Origin: Secundilactobacillus collinoides DSM 20515 = JCM 1123
GTDB lineage: Bacteria > Bacillota > Bacilli > Lactobacillales > Lactobacillaceae
DNA length: 64,000 nucleotides
Assembly: GCF_001435975.1 (NCBI RefSeq)
Contig: NZ_AYYR01000039.1
Location: 1-64,000 of the forward strand
Reading direction: 5' to 3'
The notes under the pieces are model-generated. The model saw only the letters and a list, made by a program, of their open reading frames with translations. It ran no database searches and was not told the origin of the DNA. Below, one piece after another: positions 56,018-64,000 of this stretch (positions within the stretch are counted from its first letter, which is position 1; each line of letters opens with the position of its first letter). The translations under genes and the position numbers were made by a program.

Positions 56018-56060
56018 GGGTTGCTTATTGCGACGCGCTCCCTTTTTTTATTGCCGAAAT

Positions 56061-56179
56061 GTGTTCCGCAAGGCAGGGGGCTCCTGCATAACGGACTCTG
56101 AGCCAAAAAGTCAGGCCCGGACTTTTTGGCTCAGAGTCCGTTATGCTCCGCCCCCTAAACGCCTTGCTCCACACTCTAC
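56061..56179 (+). repeat. Long-hairpin element, complete copy 9, upstream of map
   Basis: Outer stem GTGT/ACAC, GCAAGGC/GCCTTGC, AGGGGGC/GCCCCCT; inner stem ATAACGGACTCTGAGCC / GGCTCAGAGTCCGTTAT; apex AGTCAGGCCCGGACT. It ends ACACTCTAC, 50 bases before the map start, so if transcribed it would form the 5' leader of that gene. Confidence 0.87.
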
Positions 56180-56228
56180 AAAAGGTGTACATTAATACAT
56201 GAGACTAACTTCAAAGGAGAAAAAGAAT

Positions 56229-57020
56229 TTGATTACTTTAAAATCACCTCGTGAAATTGAAATGATGCGTAAATCTGGTGCCATTTTGGCTGGTGTTCAC
56301 CTCGGTCTGCGCGACATTATTAAACCTGGTATCTCCTCATGGGATATTGAACGGTTTGCTAATAAATATATTGAAGAACATGGCGCCAAGGCTGAAGAAA
56401 AAGGCTTTGAAGGGTACAAGTATGCCACCTGTGTCAGTGTCAACGATGAAGTTGCCCACGCCATTCCCCGCAAGGAATTGCTGTTAAAGGAAGGCGATAT
56501 CGTTGCCGTTGACATGGTTGTGAACTTGGATGGTTTTATGAGCGACTCTTGCTGGACCTACGCCGTTGGCAAGATTTCAGAAGAAAAACAACACTTGATG
56601 GACGTTACCCTCAAGGCACTGTACTTGGGTATCGACCAGGCCGTTATTGGCAACCGGATTGGTGACATTGGTTACGCCATTCAGCACTACGTTGAAGACG
56701 AAAACCACATGGGTGATGTCCGTGAGCTGATTGGCCACGGTATTCAACCAACCATGCACGAACAGCCAAACGTGCCCCACTACGGTGAAAAAGGTAAGGG
56801 TCTGCGATTACGTGAAGGCATGACCATCACCATCGAACCTATGGTCAACACTGGCACCTGGGAAATTATTTCTAAGAAAGTCCCTGGCGACACTTGGGAA
56901 TACTACGCTTCTGCTGATGGTACCCCATCCGCACAGTACGAACACACCTTGGTTATCACGAAAGATGGCCCAAAAATCTTGACCTCACAAGATCCCAAAA
57001 TGGATGCTAAATACCTTTAA
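56229..57020 (+). CDS. map: Methionine aminopeptidase, type I
   Basis: Cytosolic metallopeptidase of 263 residues removing the initiator methionine. Metal ligands: Asp residues in VAVDMVVNLDGFMSDS, His in IGHGIQPTMHEQPNVP, Glu in TIEPMV and the late Glu in AQYEHTLVI. The TTG at 56229 (MITLKSPREIEMM) is nine bases after AAAGGAG and gives the usual N-terminus; the ATG at 56199 has no ribosome-binding site. Essential in bacteria, so control by the hairpin leader would be of interest. Confidence 0.93.
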   Translation: MITLKSPREIEMMRKSGAILAGVHLGLRDIIKPGISSWDIERFANKYIEEHGAKAEEKGFEGYKYATCVSVNDEVAHAIPRKELLLKEGDIVAVDMVVNLDGFMSDSCWTYAVGKISEEKQHLMDVTLKALYLGIDQAVIGNRIGDIGYAIQHYVEDENHMGDVRELIGHGIQPTMHEQPNVPHYGEKGKGLRLREGMTITIEPMVNTGTWEIISKKVPGDTWEYYASADGTPSAQYEHTLVITKDGPKILTSQDPKMDAKYL

Positions 57021-57030
57021 TTCATAACAT

Positions 57031-57075
57031 AAAAAAATCGCGTCCCCCCAACTAGTTGCTGGAGGCGCGATTTTT
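57031..57075 (+). terminator. Terminator of map
   Basis: AAAAATCGCGTCCCCCCAAC ... GGAGGCGCGATTTTT stem around a loop containing ACTAGTTGCT. Confidence 0.8.
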
Positions 57076-57161
57076 GTGTTGTAATCACTTTTTACTTTAC
57101 TGGCCATGTGGTCTGTTACAATAAATGTAATACCGAAAATTTTTAAACAAGAAGGTGCACC

Positions 57162-57887
57162 ATGCCAATCACGAATAACACCCCCGAAAAAAACGTTCAG
57201 GGGCTCTTTAACCGCATTGCCGGCAACTACGATGACATGAATAACTTAATCACCCTGCGGACGCACCGCCATTGGCGAAAGGTGACCATGAAACAGATGG
57301 CGCTTCGCCCAGGCGACTTTGCCATCGACGTTTGCTGCGGAACAGGAGACTGGACCATCGCCCTGGCACAAGCGGTTGGCCCCGCTGGGCACGTGGTCGG
57401 CCTCGATTTTAGCAAAGAAATGCTAGCAATCGCTAAACGAAAGGTTGAGGCAGCCAACCTAGAAGACAGAATTACGCTTGTTCAAGGTGATGCCATGAGC
57501 CTACCCTACCCTGCTGATTACTTCGACGCCGCAACAATTGGGTTTGGCCTGCGCAACGTTCCTGATGCCAGTCAAGTCCTCAGTGAAATGACGCGGGTCA
57601 TCCACTCCGGCGGTCAGGTAGCTTGTTTGGAAACATCGCAGCCCACCCAACCGATCATTCATCTCGGTTGGCAGATCTACTTTAACCTGGTTCCGATGAT
57701 GACCAAACTGGCCGTGCACAATTATCAAGATTACGCCTATTTGCAACGAACGACCGCTGAGTTTGTCACCGCAGAACAACTCAAAACGATGTTCCAAGAA
57801 GCCGGGCTGCATGACGTTACTTACCGGCAGTTTGATCTGGGCGCGGCGACGCTGCACTTGGGACGACGACCATATCCGGGTCACTGA
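57162..57887 (+). CDS. ubiE: Demethylmenaquinone methyltransferase
   Basis: SAM-dependent methyltransferase of 241 residues completing menaquinone synthesis. SAM-binding motif DVCCGTGDWTIAL (69-81), GLDFSKEMLAIA, then AATIGFGLRNVPD and LETSQPTQP match the UbiE/MenG family. AAGAAGGTG precedes the ATG. No other quinone genes are in the window, so a complete pathway is not shown. Its last 71 bases overlap the convergent TetR gene. Confidence 0.9.
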   Translation: MPITNNTPEKNVQGLFNRIAGNYDDMNNLITLRTHRHWRKVTMKQMALRPGDFAIDVCCGTGDWTIALAQAVGPAGHVVGLDFSKEMLAIAKRKVEAANLEDRITLVQGDAMSLPYPADYFDAATIGFGLRNVPDASQVLSEMTRVIHSGGQVACLETSQPTQPIIHLGWQIYFNLVPMMTKLAVHNYQDYAYLQRTTAEFVTAEQLKTMFQEAGLHDVTYRQFDLGAATLHLGRRPYPGH

Positions 57888-58446
57888 TTAGAATGGCGAG
57901 ATACTGGTGAGCTTGTGCCTTAGTTGTGGGCTGCTGTTTCAGAAAGATCCATTCCAGTAACATCATTACCGTGTAACAACACTGGTCGACCATTAGTTCA
58001 ACGGGAATGCGAAACTTCATGTGGCCGAAGTGGTCTGTAAATACGCGGTGGATCGTATCTCTCAAATAGCGCGTAAAGCTGTTCAGCAGGGTGCCGTTGG
58101 CCTCGTTGTGTTTGAGGATGCTGTCCAACAATCGACTATTATGCTCAAATAGATCGTAAAGCCGATCAAAATATATCAACAGCAAATCGTCATTTTTAGC
58201 CAGTGCGCTGACATCGTCAATACCCACATCTTTTGCCAATAAATACCAAACATAATTCACTAGATCATATTTATCGTCGAAATAATTATAAAAAGTCGCC
58301 CGCGGAAAATTGCTCTGATTGCATATTTCGTTAACGTTAATGTCTTCAAACGGCTTTTGAGCCAGCAGTGCCATCGCCGTATGCGAAAATGCATACAACG
58401 TCCGTTGCGCGCCACGTGTCGGTTTCTTCGACAAATCGTACTTCAT
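57817..58446 (-). CDS. TetR-family regulator of the MmpL-like exporter
   Basis: Repressor of 209 residues with an N-terminal helix-turn-helix (INVNEICNQSNFPRATFYNYFDDKYDL) and a helical ligand domain. Divergent from the exporter gene, with an inverted repeat between them, so it probably represses it. The last 24 codons overlap the end of ubiE on the other strand; that tail (VVVPSAASPRPDQTAGK) is low-complexity and may be a recent read-through extension. Confidence 0.85.
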   Translation of the reverse strand: MKYDLSKKPTRGAQRTLYAFSHTAMALLAQKPFEDINVNEICNQSNFPRATFYNYFDDKYDLVNYVWYLLAKDVGIDDVSALAKNDDLLLIYFDRLYDLFEHNSRLLDSILKHNEANGTLLNSFTRYLRDTIHRVFTDHFGHMKFRIPVELMVDQCCYTVMMLLEWIFLKQQPTTKAQAHQYLAILISDPDMVVVPSAASPRPDQTAGK

Positions 58447-58551
58447 GAAAGCACCCCTTTTGCATTTTCAAGTTTCTGTCTAAATTTTGGCAGGAGCTTT
58501 TTTTTGTAGGTTGAAACCTTATTGCTGTGAGTTTATCATCATAGTGAAACT

Positions 58552-58585
58552 TATACAAGTGTCTAAATTTAATCACTCGTTTATA
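58552..58585. promoter_or_regulatory. Probable TetR operator
   Basis: Imperfect inverted repeat TATACAAGTG ... CACTCGTTTATA with a 12-base spacer, 30 bases before the exporter start and within the intergenic region shared with the TetR gene. Confidence 0.45.
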
Positions 58586-58614
58586 TAATTATAAGGGAAA
58601 AGGGAAGAAAATCT

Positions 58615-61548
58615 ATGCAGAAATTTTGGAAGCATCACGGGCTTGCCCTGATCATGTGGATCGTGATCACCATTGCAGCCCTCGTTACGATGCCAAACGT
58701 ATCGGCACTTGTGCGACAGCACGGTGCGGTGACATTACCATCGAACGTACAGAGTCAGGTGGCGCAAACCATCGAAAAGAAAGCATCGGGCAATAAAAAC
58801 GTCCGTTCGCTGATCATTGTGTTTAATAAGAAGAACGGCAAGCTGTCGGCAACTGATAACCGCCGCATTACCAAGGCCGTTCACCGGGTGGACAACGATA
58901 ATAAGCTGAACATCACGAGTTTGACCAGCGCTTATCAAAATGCGCAGGCCAAAAAAGAACTAACTTCGAATGATAAAACAACACAGTTGGCCATGATCAC
59001 TCTGGAAAAGGGCACCTCTGTCAGCAAACAGGCCAAGATCATTCGTAACCACGTCAGGACAAAGGGTGTGCGCACCTATGTTACTGGGAGTGATTTGTTA
59101 AACGACGACTTCTCCACGGAAACCCAAGCGGGCTTGAAGAAGACTGAGATCATTGCGGCCATTTTCATCTTTATCGTTTTGATTCTGGTTTTCCGTGCTT
59201 TACCGATTCCGTTGATCTCACTGCTGACCGTTGGTATCTCCTATCTGGTCTCCTCCAATATTGTCATGAATTTAGCTGAAAAGATGAGTTTCCCAATTTC
59301 AAACTTCACCCAAATTTTTATGGTCGTAGTGCTGTTTGGGATCGGGACCGATTACAACATTCTGTTGTACAATCGGTTTAAAGAAGAGTTATCAAATGGG
59401 TTAACCGCTGTCGAGGCGGCAAATGTTGCACGGAAACACGCTGGCCGGACAATTCTGTTCAGTGGGTCTTCCGTTCTGATTGGGTTTACCGTTCTTGGGC
59501 TGGCAAAATTCTCGTTCTACCAGTCCGCGGTTGGCGTGGCTATCGGGGTCGTTGTCCTCTTAGCCGTGCTATTAACGCTCAATATGTTCTTCATGACCAC
59601 CTTGGGCCGCAAAATGTTTTGGCCGAGCCGCAATCTTGATGCACACGGTCGCAATCGTGTGTGGGGATTTCTGTCAGCTGGTGCCATGAAGCACACCATT
59701 ACCGCTATCGTGGTACTGTTAGTCATTTTCGTGCCACTTGTACTGACGAGTTCGCAAAAACTCAATTTCAATAACGCTGACGAATTGTCGAACACCATCG
59801 AATCAAAAGCTGGCTACAATCTGATTCAAAAGCACTTTCCAGCTGGTATGTCCGGGACATCAACGGTTTACATTGAAAGCAAACATGGCCTCAATACCCA
59901 AAAGGATCTCGCAGCCATTGACGACCTTACCAACTACCTCAAGGATGAACCGGGTGTGAAGACTGTGACCTCCGTCACCCAACCCGGTGGCTCTAAGATC
60001 AAGGCACTCTACCTCAAGAGCCAGTTAAAGCAGCTGGTTACTGGCCTAAATGAAGCAAATGCTGGTTTAAAAAAGGTCGAAACAGGGTTAAACCAAGCCA
60101 ATTCAAAGTTGGGCACAGCAAGCTCCAGCAGTACCACATCGCAACTAAGTGAACTCACCACTGGGACAGCTAAGTTGCAGTCCGGTGCAAAGCAACTCAG
60201 CCAAGGTGTCTCGACCTACACGAGTGGGGTCAACCAACTTACCAGCGGCACTTCGCAACTGACAAGCAGCGCTTCAAAGCTTTCCAGCAGTGTAAGTCAG
60301 CTCAGCAAGTCCAGTCAGCAATTGGCTTCAGGCGCCAGCGCCCTCAACCAGGAAACAACTGCCAACGCTGCCCTTCATGCCAGCACATCACAGTTAGCCA
60401 GCGGTTCTTCACAGCTGTCCAGTGGGTTAAGTCAGTTGAACAGTTCTGTGTCACCATTTGCAAGCAGCAGTACGCAACTTTCAAGTGGGGCATCAAAACT
60501 GACGACCAGTGGCACAAAACTGGTTTCAGGTGCCCAGTCCGTTGCCAGTGCCAGCACCCAAGTGAACACCGGCGTACAGGAAATGAGCACGAAGCTCAAG
60601 AAGATGCAGACGCAAACTAAGGAACTGCAGGCCGGTCTGACCACCGCCAACCAGTCATTGAGCAAGATCGGTAACGGGACGGCAACGGTCAACAACTACC
60701 TCAAAGAATTACAAAAATCCTACGTGGGTAACGACTTCTACATGCCGAAGAGCGAACTCAATTCCAGTGCCTTCAAACCATCCATGAACACTTACATGTC
60801 CAAAAACCGGAAGATTGCCGAGATCACCGTTGTGTTGAATCATGACCCAAGCACAACAAAGGCTGCTGACCAAATCAACACGATCACTAGCGACGTGCAC
60901 GCAAAACTGAAGCATGGCACCTTAAAGAACGCTAAGGTTAAGATTGGCGGGGAAACGTCGCAGACTGCCGATCTGCAGAAATTAGCCAACTCTGACTTTA
61001 AACGGACCGTCATTATTATGCTGATTGGGATCGGCATCGCGCTCATGTTTGTGACACGGTCATTGATTCAACCGATGACCATCATTGGGACGTTGACCGT
61101 GGCGTACTACAGCGCCCTCTCCATTACAAAATGGATCTCCGCCACCTTCTTGTCGCAATCGCTACTAACCTGGAACACGCCATTCTTTAGTTTCATCATG
61201 CTGATTGCGCTTGGAACCGACTACAGTATCTTCCTCATGATGCGGTACAGGGACGATGCGTCGATTATTCAGGATGTCCGAAAACGGATCATTAATTCGT
61301 CGGCGCTTATTGGAACAACGGTGATTTCAGCCGCAATTATTCTTGGCGGTACCTTTGCCGCCCTGATGCCATCCGGTGTCACAACTTTAATTCAAGTGGC
61401 ACTCGCCGTTATTGTCGGCTTGATCCTGTTAGTCTTCATGTTGCCGACCATCATGCCGATCATGGTCAAGTTTACGTATCCTTACGTCCATGACAGGATG
61501 TACGACAAGGACCAAAAAGAACAACAGAACCAACGAGAAACTGAATAA
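58615..61548 (+). CDS. MMPL/RND-family membrane transporter with long coiled extracytoplasmic region
   Basis: Membrane protein of 977 residues. Two MMPL blocks: helices around 180-330 with GIGTDYNILLYNRFKEE, and around 800-960 with ALGTDYSIFLMMRYRD. Between them, about residues 480-690 are Ser/Thr/Gln-rich heptad-like repeats (QLSSG, KLTSG, QLASG), as in YhgE/ESX-linked transporters. Such proteins export lipids or amphiphiles across Gram-positive membranes. Start ATG with AAGGGAAG upstream. Regulated, probably, by the divergent TetR gene. Confidence 0.9.
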   Translation: MQKFWKHHGLALIMWIVITIAALVTMPNVSALVRQHGAVTLPSNVQSQVAQTIEKKASGNKNVRSLIIVFNKKNGKLSATDNRRITKAVHRVDNDNKLNITSLTSAYQNAQAKKELTSNDKTTQLAMITLEKGTSVSKQAKIIRNHVRTKGVRTYVTGSDLLNDDFSTETQAGLKKTEIIAAIFIFIVLILVFRALPIPLISLLTVGISYLVSSNIVMNLAEKMSFPISNFTQIFMVVVLFGIGTDYNILLYNRFKEELSNGLTAVEAANVARKHAGRTILFSGSSVLIGFTVLGLAKFSFYQSAVGVAIGVVVLLAVLLTLNMFFMTTLGRKMFWPSRNLDAHGRNRVWGFLSAGAMKHTITAIVVLLVIFVPLVLTSSQKLNFNNADELSNTIESKAGYNLIQKHFPAGMSGTSTVYIESKHGLNTQKDLAAIDDLTNYLKDEPGVKTVTSVTQPGGSKIKALYLKSQLKQLVTGLNEANAGLKKVETGLNQANSKLGTASSSSTTSQLSELTTGTAKLQSGAKQLSQGVSTYTSGVNQLTSGTSQLTSSASKLSSSVSQLSKSSQQLASGASALNQETTANAALHASTSQLASGSSQLSSGLSQLNSSVSPFASSSTQLSSGASKLTTSGTKLVSGAQSVASASTQVNTGVQEMSTKLKKMQTQTKELQAGLTTANQSLSKIGNGTATVNNYLKELQKSYVGNDFYMPKSELNSSAFKPSMNTYMSKNRKIAEITVVLNHDPSTTKAADQINTITSDVHAKLKHGTLKNAKVKIGGETSQTADLQKLANSDFKRTVIIMLIGIGIALMFVTRSLIQPMTIIGTLTVAYYSALSITKWISATFLSQSLLTWNTPFFSFIMLIALGTDYSIFLMMRYRDDASIIQDVRKRIINSSALIGTTVISAAIILGGTFAALMPSGVTTLIQVALAVIVGLILLVFMLPTIMPIMVKFTYPYVHDRMYDKDQKEQQNQRETE

Positions 61549-61554
61549 GGTAAT

Positions 61555-61588
61555 CCAAAAAGGACGCCGTCAACGACGTTCTTTTTGG
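61555..61588 (+). terminator. Terminator of the MmpL-like gene
   Basis: CCAAAAAGGACG ... CGTTCTTTTTGG stem shortly after the stop. Confidence 0.75.
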
Positions 61589-61722
61589 GTCACGTTCTAT
61601 GTTTTTAAACGTCACGCTATAGTCTTTAAGAATTTGACGTGCTTGCCGCCTGCCTCAAAACAGGATTCATTACCTTTAAATCAACTTATGGTATAGTGAC
61701 CAATAAGAGGAAGGTGATTGAG

Positions 61723-62088
61723 ATGCCCCTAAAAATTGAACGCATTTATACGAAACCGGTCGATATGAACGGCTACCGTATTTTGGTCGACAGAGTCTGG
61801 CCCCGTGGCATTTCGAAGGTCAATGCGGCGTTGGATGATTGGTACAAAACCATTGCGCCCACTAAAGAATTACGTGAATGGTTCGCACATGATCCGGAAA
61901 AATATCCTGAATTCAAAACCCGTTATGAAACTGAACTCAACGCTAATCCTGACCTTCAGGACTTCCTGAATTTAATCAAAGACAAACTCAAGCGCGGCAA
62001 CGTTATCATGTTGTACGGTGCGAAGGATGAAACGCATAACCAAGCCGTTGTGCTGGAAGATTTTATTCAAGATAAATTGTTGCAATAA
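61723..62088 (+). CDS. DUF488 family protein
   Basis: Cytosolic protein of 121 residues with the family segments RILVDRVWPRGISK, WYKTIAPTKELREWFAHDPEKY and VIMLYGAKDETHNQAVVL. ATG at 61723 with AGGAAGGTG upstream; an open frame further up has no support. Function unknown; often a single gene in lactobacilli. Confidence 0.88.
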   Translation: MPLKIERIYTKPVDMNGYRILVDRVWPRGISKVNAALDDWYKTIAPTKELREWFAHDPEKYPEFKTRYETELNANPDLQDFLNLIKDKLKRGNVIMLYGAKDETHNQAVVLEDFIQDKLLQ

Positions 62089-62129
62089 AAGACAGGTCAC
62101 TCACTTACTCGTGAATGACCTGCTTTTTT
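62086..62129. terminator. Bidirectional terminator between two convergent genes
   Basis: AAAAGACAGGTCA ... TGACCTGCTTTTTT; it begins at the DUF488 stop codon and its far end overlaps the stop of the beta-PGM-like gene. Confidence 0.8.
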
Positions 62130-62799
62130 ATTGCAATGCGTGTTCAATATTCGTTAACGTTAAGGCCTTTGTGCTAGGTAATTGTACTTTGGCCGTTTTA
62201 ATTTCTGCCGGGGTACCTATCCCAACCGAAACGGCACCTGACCCATTTAGCGCCGTCAGTCCGGGTTGAGAATCTTCAAATCCCATGCAAGTTTCGGGCG
62301 GCATCCGCAGCATCTCAGCGGCCCGCACATAGATTTCTGGATCCGGCTTGTTATGGTGCAAGGTTTTTGGATCCACTATCAGCGGGAAATAGTCGGTCAG
62401 CTGCATCTTTGCGATCTCAACGGGGGCGTTGACTGACGCGGAAGCTAAAACAATACCGTAGCCATTACGCTGCAGCTCGTTTAAAAAGGGCTTGATTCCA
62501 GGCAGGATGTCCTTTGGCGACATCGTCTGGATCAGTGCCAAATAATACCCGTTTTTGCGCACGCCCAAGCTGATTTTTTCTGTCTCAGAATAGGCATCCG
62601 TCAAGTCACCCGCCGCCAAAATTGTCGCCACAGCATCGTCACGACTCATGCCGAGCAGCTTATCAGCCAACGCCTGCGTCCAAGTGACGTTCAAGTCTGT
62701 TGCCAGCTGATGCCATGCTTGCGTATGGTAAGCGGACGAATCCGCAATCACACCGTGGAGGTCAAACAGACAGCCCTTTAGTTGCGAAAACGATGTCAT
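62128..62799 (-). CDS. HAD-family beta-phosphoglucomutase homologue with altered active-site motif
   Basis: Protein of 223 residues closely resembling beta-PGM, which interconverts beta-glucose-1-phosphate and glucose-6-phosphate in maltose/trehalose use. Residues around the cap (YHTQAWHQL), SASVNAP, and the metal site GFEDSQPG are normal. However, the first HAD motif reads FDLHGVI, with His (H15) replacing the second Asp of DxD, the general acid/base in known beta-PGM. Either activity is lost or changed, or His serves instead. A perfect cre-type site stands upstream. Confidence 0.8.
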   Translation of the reverse strand: MTSFSQLKGCLFDLHGVIADSSAYHTQAWHQLATDLNVTWTQALADKLLGMSRDDAVATILAAGDLTDAYSETEKISLGVRKNGYYLALIQTMSPKDILPGIKPFLNELQRNGYGIVLASASVNAPVEIAKMQLTDYFPLIVDPKTLHHNKPDPEIYVRAAEMLRMPPETCMGFEDSQPGLTALNGSGAVSVGIGTPAEIKTAKVQLPSTKALTLTNIEHALQ

Positions 62800-62832
62800 T
62801 ATACTTCCCTTCTTTACCGGTTAATTGCTACT

Positions 62833-62856
62833 ATTATAGCATTGCAAACGGTTGCA
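62833..62856 (-). promoter_or_regulatory. cre site and -10 box upstream of the beta-PGM homologue
   Basis: TGCAACCGTTTGCA (62843-62856) fits TGNAANCGNTNNCA fully on both strands, followed on the minus strand by TATAAT (62833-62838). CcpA repression is likely. Confidence 0.7.
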
Positions 62857-62866
62857 TTAAAGCAAA

Positions 62867-62902
62867 ATAATAAAGCACGGAACCTCTCCCGTGCTTTATT
62901 TT
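62867..62902 (-). terminator. Terminator of the second UspA-like gene
   Basis: AAATAAAGCACGG / CCGTGCTTTATT hairpin, 38 bases after the stop, T-rich on both sides. Confidence 0.7.
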
Positions 62903-62939
62903 AACGCGTCCCTCGTAAAAACAGGTGCCGAACGCCTTG

Positions 62940-63401
62940 TTATCTCACAACAATAACGGAGACCGGTACCTTTTTAGCCAACTGCACACTGACGGTACCG
63001 GGATTGCGGTGACTGGCAAATTCAGTGTCAGCCCCGCAAACAATCAGGTCAGGTTGAAAATCCGGAACGATTTGGTCAATGATGGTGTCGTCAACGTCGC
63101 CACCCTCACCTACGAATCCCGTTACATCCTTGATACCAGCCTCTTTAGCGGCTGCGGCATAACGGTCGACCACCGCCTGAACAGCATCCCGTTTTTCCTG
63201 CACCTTTGACGGTGTTAAGGAATCGTAAATATTGATATCCTGGCTTTCGATAACGGAACAGACACCCAAATGGGCCTGGTAATCACGGGCTACAGTCACG
63301 GCGTAACGAAACGCCCGCTGTGTCGATGTGCTGTCGTCTTCATCCACGGTCAGTAACACTCGGTGGAAAAAGAATGGCGTAAATTCAGTTGATTCTGACA
63401 T
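62940..63401 (-). CDS. Universal stress protein, UspA family
   Basis: Cytosolic Usp-domain protein of 153 residues: VLLTVDEDDSTSTQRAFRYA at the start and LIVCGADTEFASHRNPGTVSVQLAKKVPVSVIVV at the end. The last segment keeps the fold but departs from the usual G-2x-G-9x-G-S/T ATP motif (ADTEFASHRN in place of the glycines), so it may not bind ATP. Single gene. Confidence 0.85.
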   Translation of the reverse strand: MSESTEFTPFFFHRVLLTVDEDDSTSTQRAFRYAVTVARDYQAHLGVCSVIESQDINIYDSLTPSKVQEKRDAVQAVVDRYAAAAKEAGIKDVTGFVGEGGDVDDTIIDQIVPDFQPDLIVCGADTEFASHRNPGTVSVQLAKKVPVSVIVVR

Positions 63402-63817
63402 ATTTTAATATACCTACTATATTAAACGTAGAAAAGTAAGCTCAGTTACGTAGCTGTACTCAGAAAGAAAATATAGCTTCCCTTTCATAGTTGAATTGAC
63501 AATGGTCGTCAAATGATTTCCATTAACTGCGGTCACAGTTCAGTCTAAACGATCAGATAGTTGGCAGAACCACACTGACCGTTAAACAATAGAAAGACAA
63601 GTTTGAATGGTGGCCACCGCTACGTTTTACTTTTTCTGTGGTCCCAAGGTTATTTTATAAGTTGTAACCCATTTCCGCAATTCTTTATTACGAAAACACC
63701 CAACAATTCCCCATTCATGCCTAAAAGGTTTTTTTCACACTCAGATGAAAGTTGTATAATATTGTTTTGTGAGGCGTTCATTAAGCGCCGCTAGTTCGAT
63801 ATCAAAAGGAGAGAACG
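63402..63817. other. Intergenic stretch with a promoter before the final gene
   Basis: AT-rich. TATAAT near 63754 with TTTCAC about 16 bases upstream may be the promoter of the last gene. Nothing else recognised. Confidence 0.45.
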
Positions 63818-64000
63818 ATGTATCAACCAAACGGCAAACCAACTGTATTCGGCGATTTTGTGCTCCTACTAGTCTCTATCATCATCAATAGCTTCGGCAA
63901 CGCCCTAACTGTCTCATTAAATTTGGGAAGTGCCATGTGGACGGCTTCAGCAGTCAATCTATCACACCTCTTCCCGGTCAGCCTGGGTAATATGTTGTTA
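63818..64000 (+). CDS. YitT/YczE-like membrane protein, N-terminal part
   Basis: The first 61 codons of a gene that runs off the window. AAAGGAG lies before the ATG. The protein opens with a short polar stretch and a hydrophobic helix, FVLLLVSIIINSFGNALTV, followed by the GSAMWTASAVNLS-type segment I associate with YczE/YitT family membrane proteins. Function unknown. Confidence 0.6.
   Translation, partial: MYQPNGKPTVFGDFVLLLVSIIINSFGNALTVSLNLGSAMWTASAVNLSHLFPVSLGNMLL

Overview
The window is a chromosomal segment of a Gram-positive lactic acid bacterium of the family Lactobacillaceae. The first gene encodes an S-layer precursor whose N-terminal half resembles the SlpA/SlpB proteins of Levilactobacillus brevis, so Levilactobacillus or a related genus (Secundilactobacillus, Lentilactobacillus) is my best guess. 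T-box leaders, a PyrR attenuator, a Leloir galactose operon, PepO, LuxS and several TTG starts fit this. I see no rRNA, tRNA, CRISPR array, transposase, phage module or replication origin.

Layout. 1-5 kb: S-layer gene, then two MetE-like methyltransferase paralogues, each behind its own methionine T-box. 5-10 kb: small secreted and hypothetical proteins, pyrB-pyrC behind a PyrR-type attenuator, and a DHA2 exporter. 10.3-14.3 kb: an overlapping three-gene cassette (PD-(D/E)XK-helicase fusion, MmcB-like nuclease, sce7725-like protein), the most system-like unit here. 14.6-20.8 kb: XRE regulator, small membrane protein, rbsD with a FucP-like MFS transporter, lactonase-like propeller, GNAT-like protein, perR. 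21-29 kb: cell-wall amidase, a YibE/F pair, a 38-residue basic peptide, and a heterodimeric ABC exporter with one degenerate ATP site. 29-37.6 kb: universal stress protein, amidohydrolase, a 204-bp tandem array, and an apparent operon fRMsr-metN-metI-metQ-luxS-butA behind a third methionine T-box. 38-48 kb: pepO, galK-galE-galT-galR and phosphoglucomutase. 48-64 kb: DUF2252 protein, PEPCK/HprK-like P-loop protein, nitroreductase, second DHA2 exporter, YugP-type metallopeptidase, methionine aminopeptidase, UbiE/MenG, a divergent TetR/MmpL-like pair, DUF488, a beta-phosphoglucomutase homologue with an altered active-site motif, a second UspA protein, and the start of a YitT/YczE-like membrane protein.

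The strongest unexplained signal is a family of intergenic elements of about 115-120 bp, each folding into one very long hairpin. I find eight well-formed copies and one degenerate copy. The arms differ in sequence between copies, but both strands of each helix change together, while the internal loops stay similar. In the orientation ending ...CTCTAC, four minus-strand genes (5246, 15787, 32794, 40564) use the TAG complementary to that end as their stop codon. At four loci a partial copy that breaks off near or before the hairpin apex lies in direct tandem before the complete copy.

Regulation visible in the sequence: three T-boxes with ATG specifiers; PyrR attenuation of pyrBC; cre-like sites before rbsD, galK and the beta-PGM gene; a shared 17-bp palindrome before galK and the phosphoglucomutase gene; a likely TetR operator before the MmpL-like exporter; two Per-box-like sites before perR.
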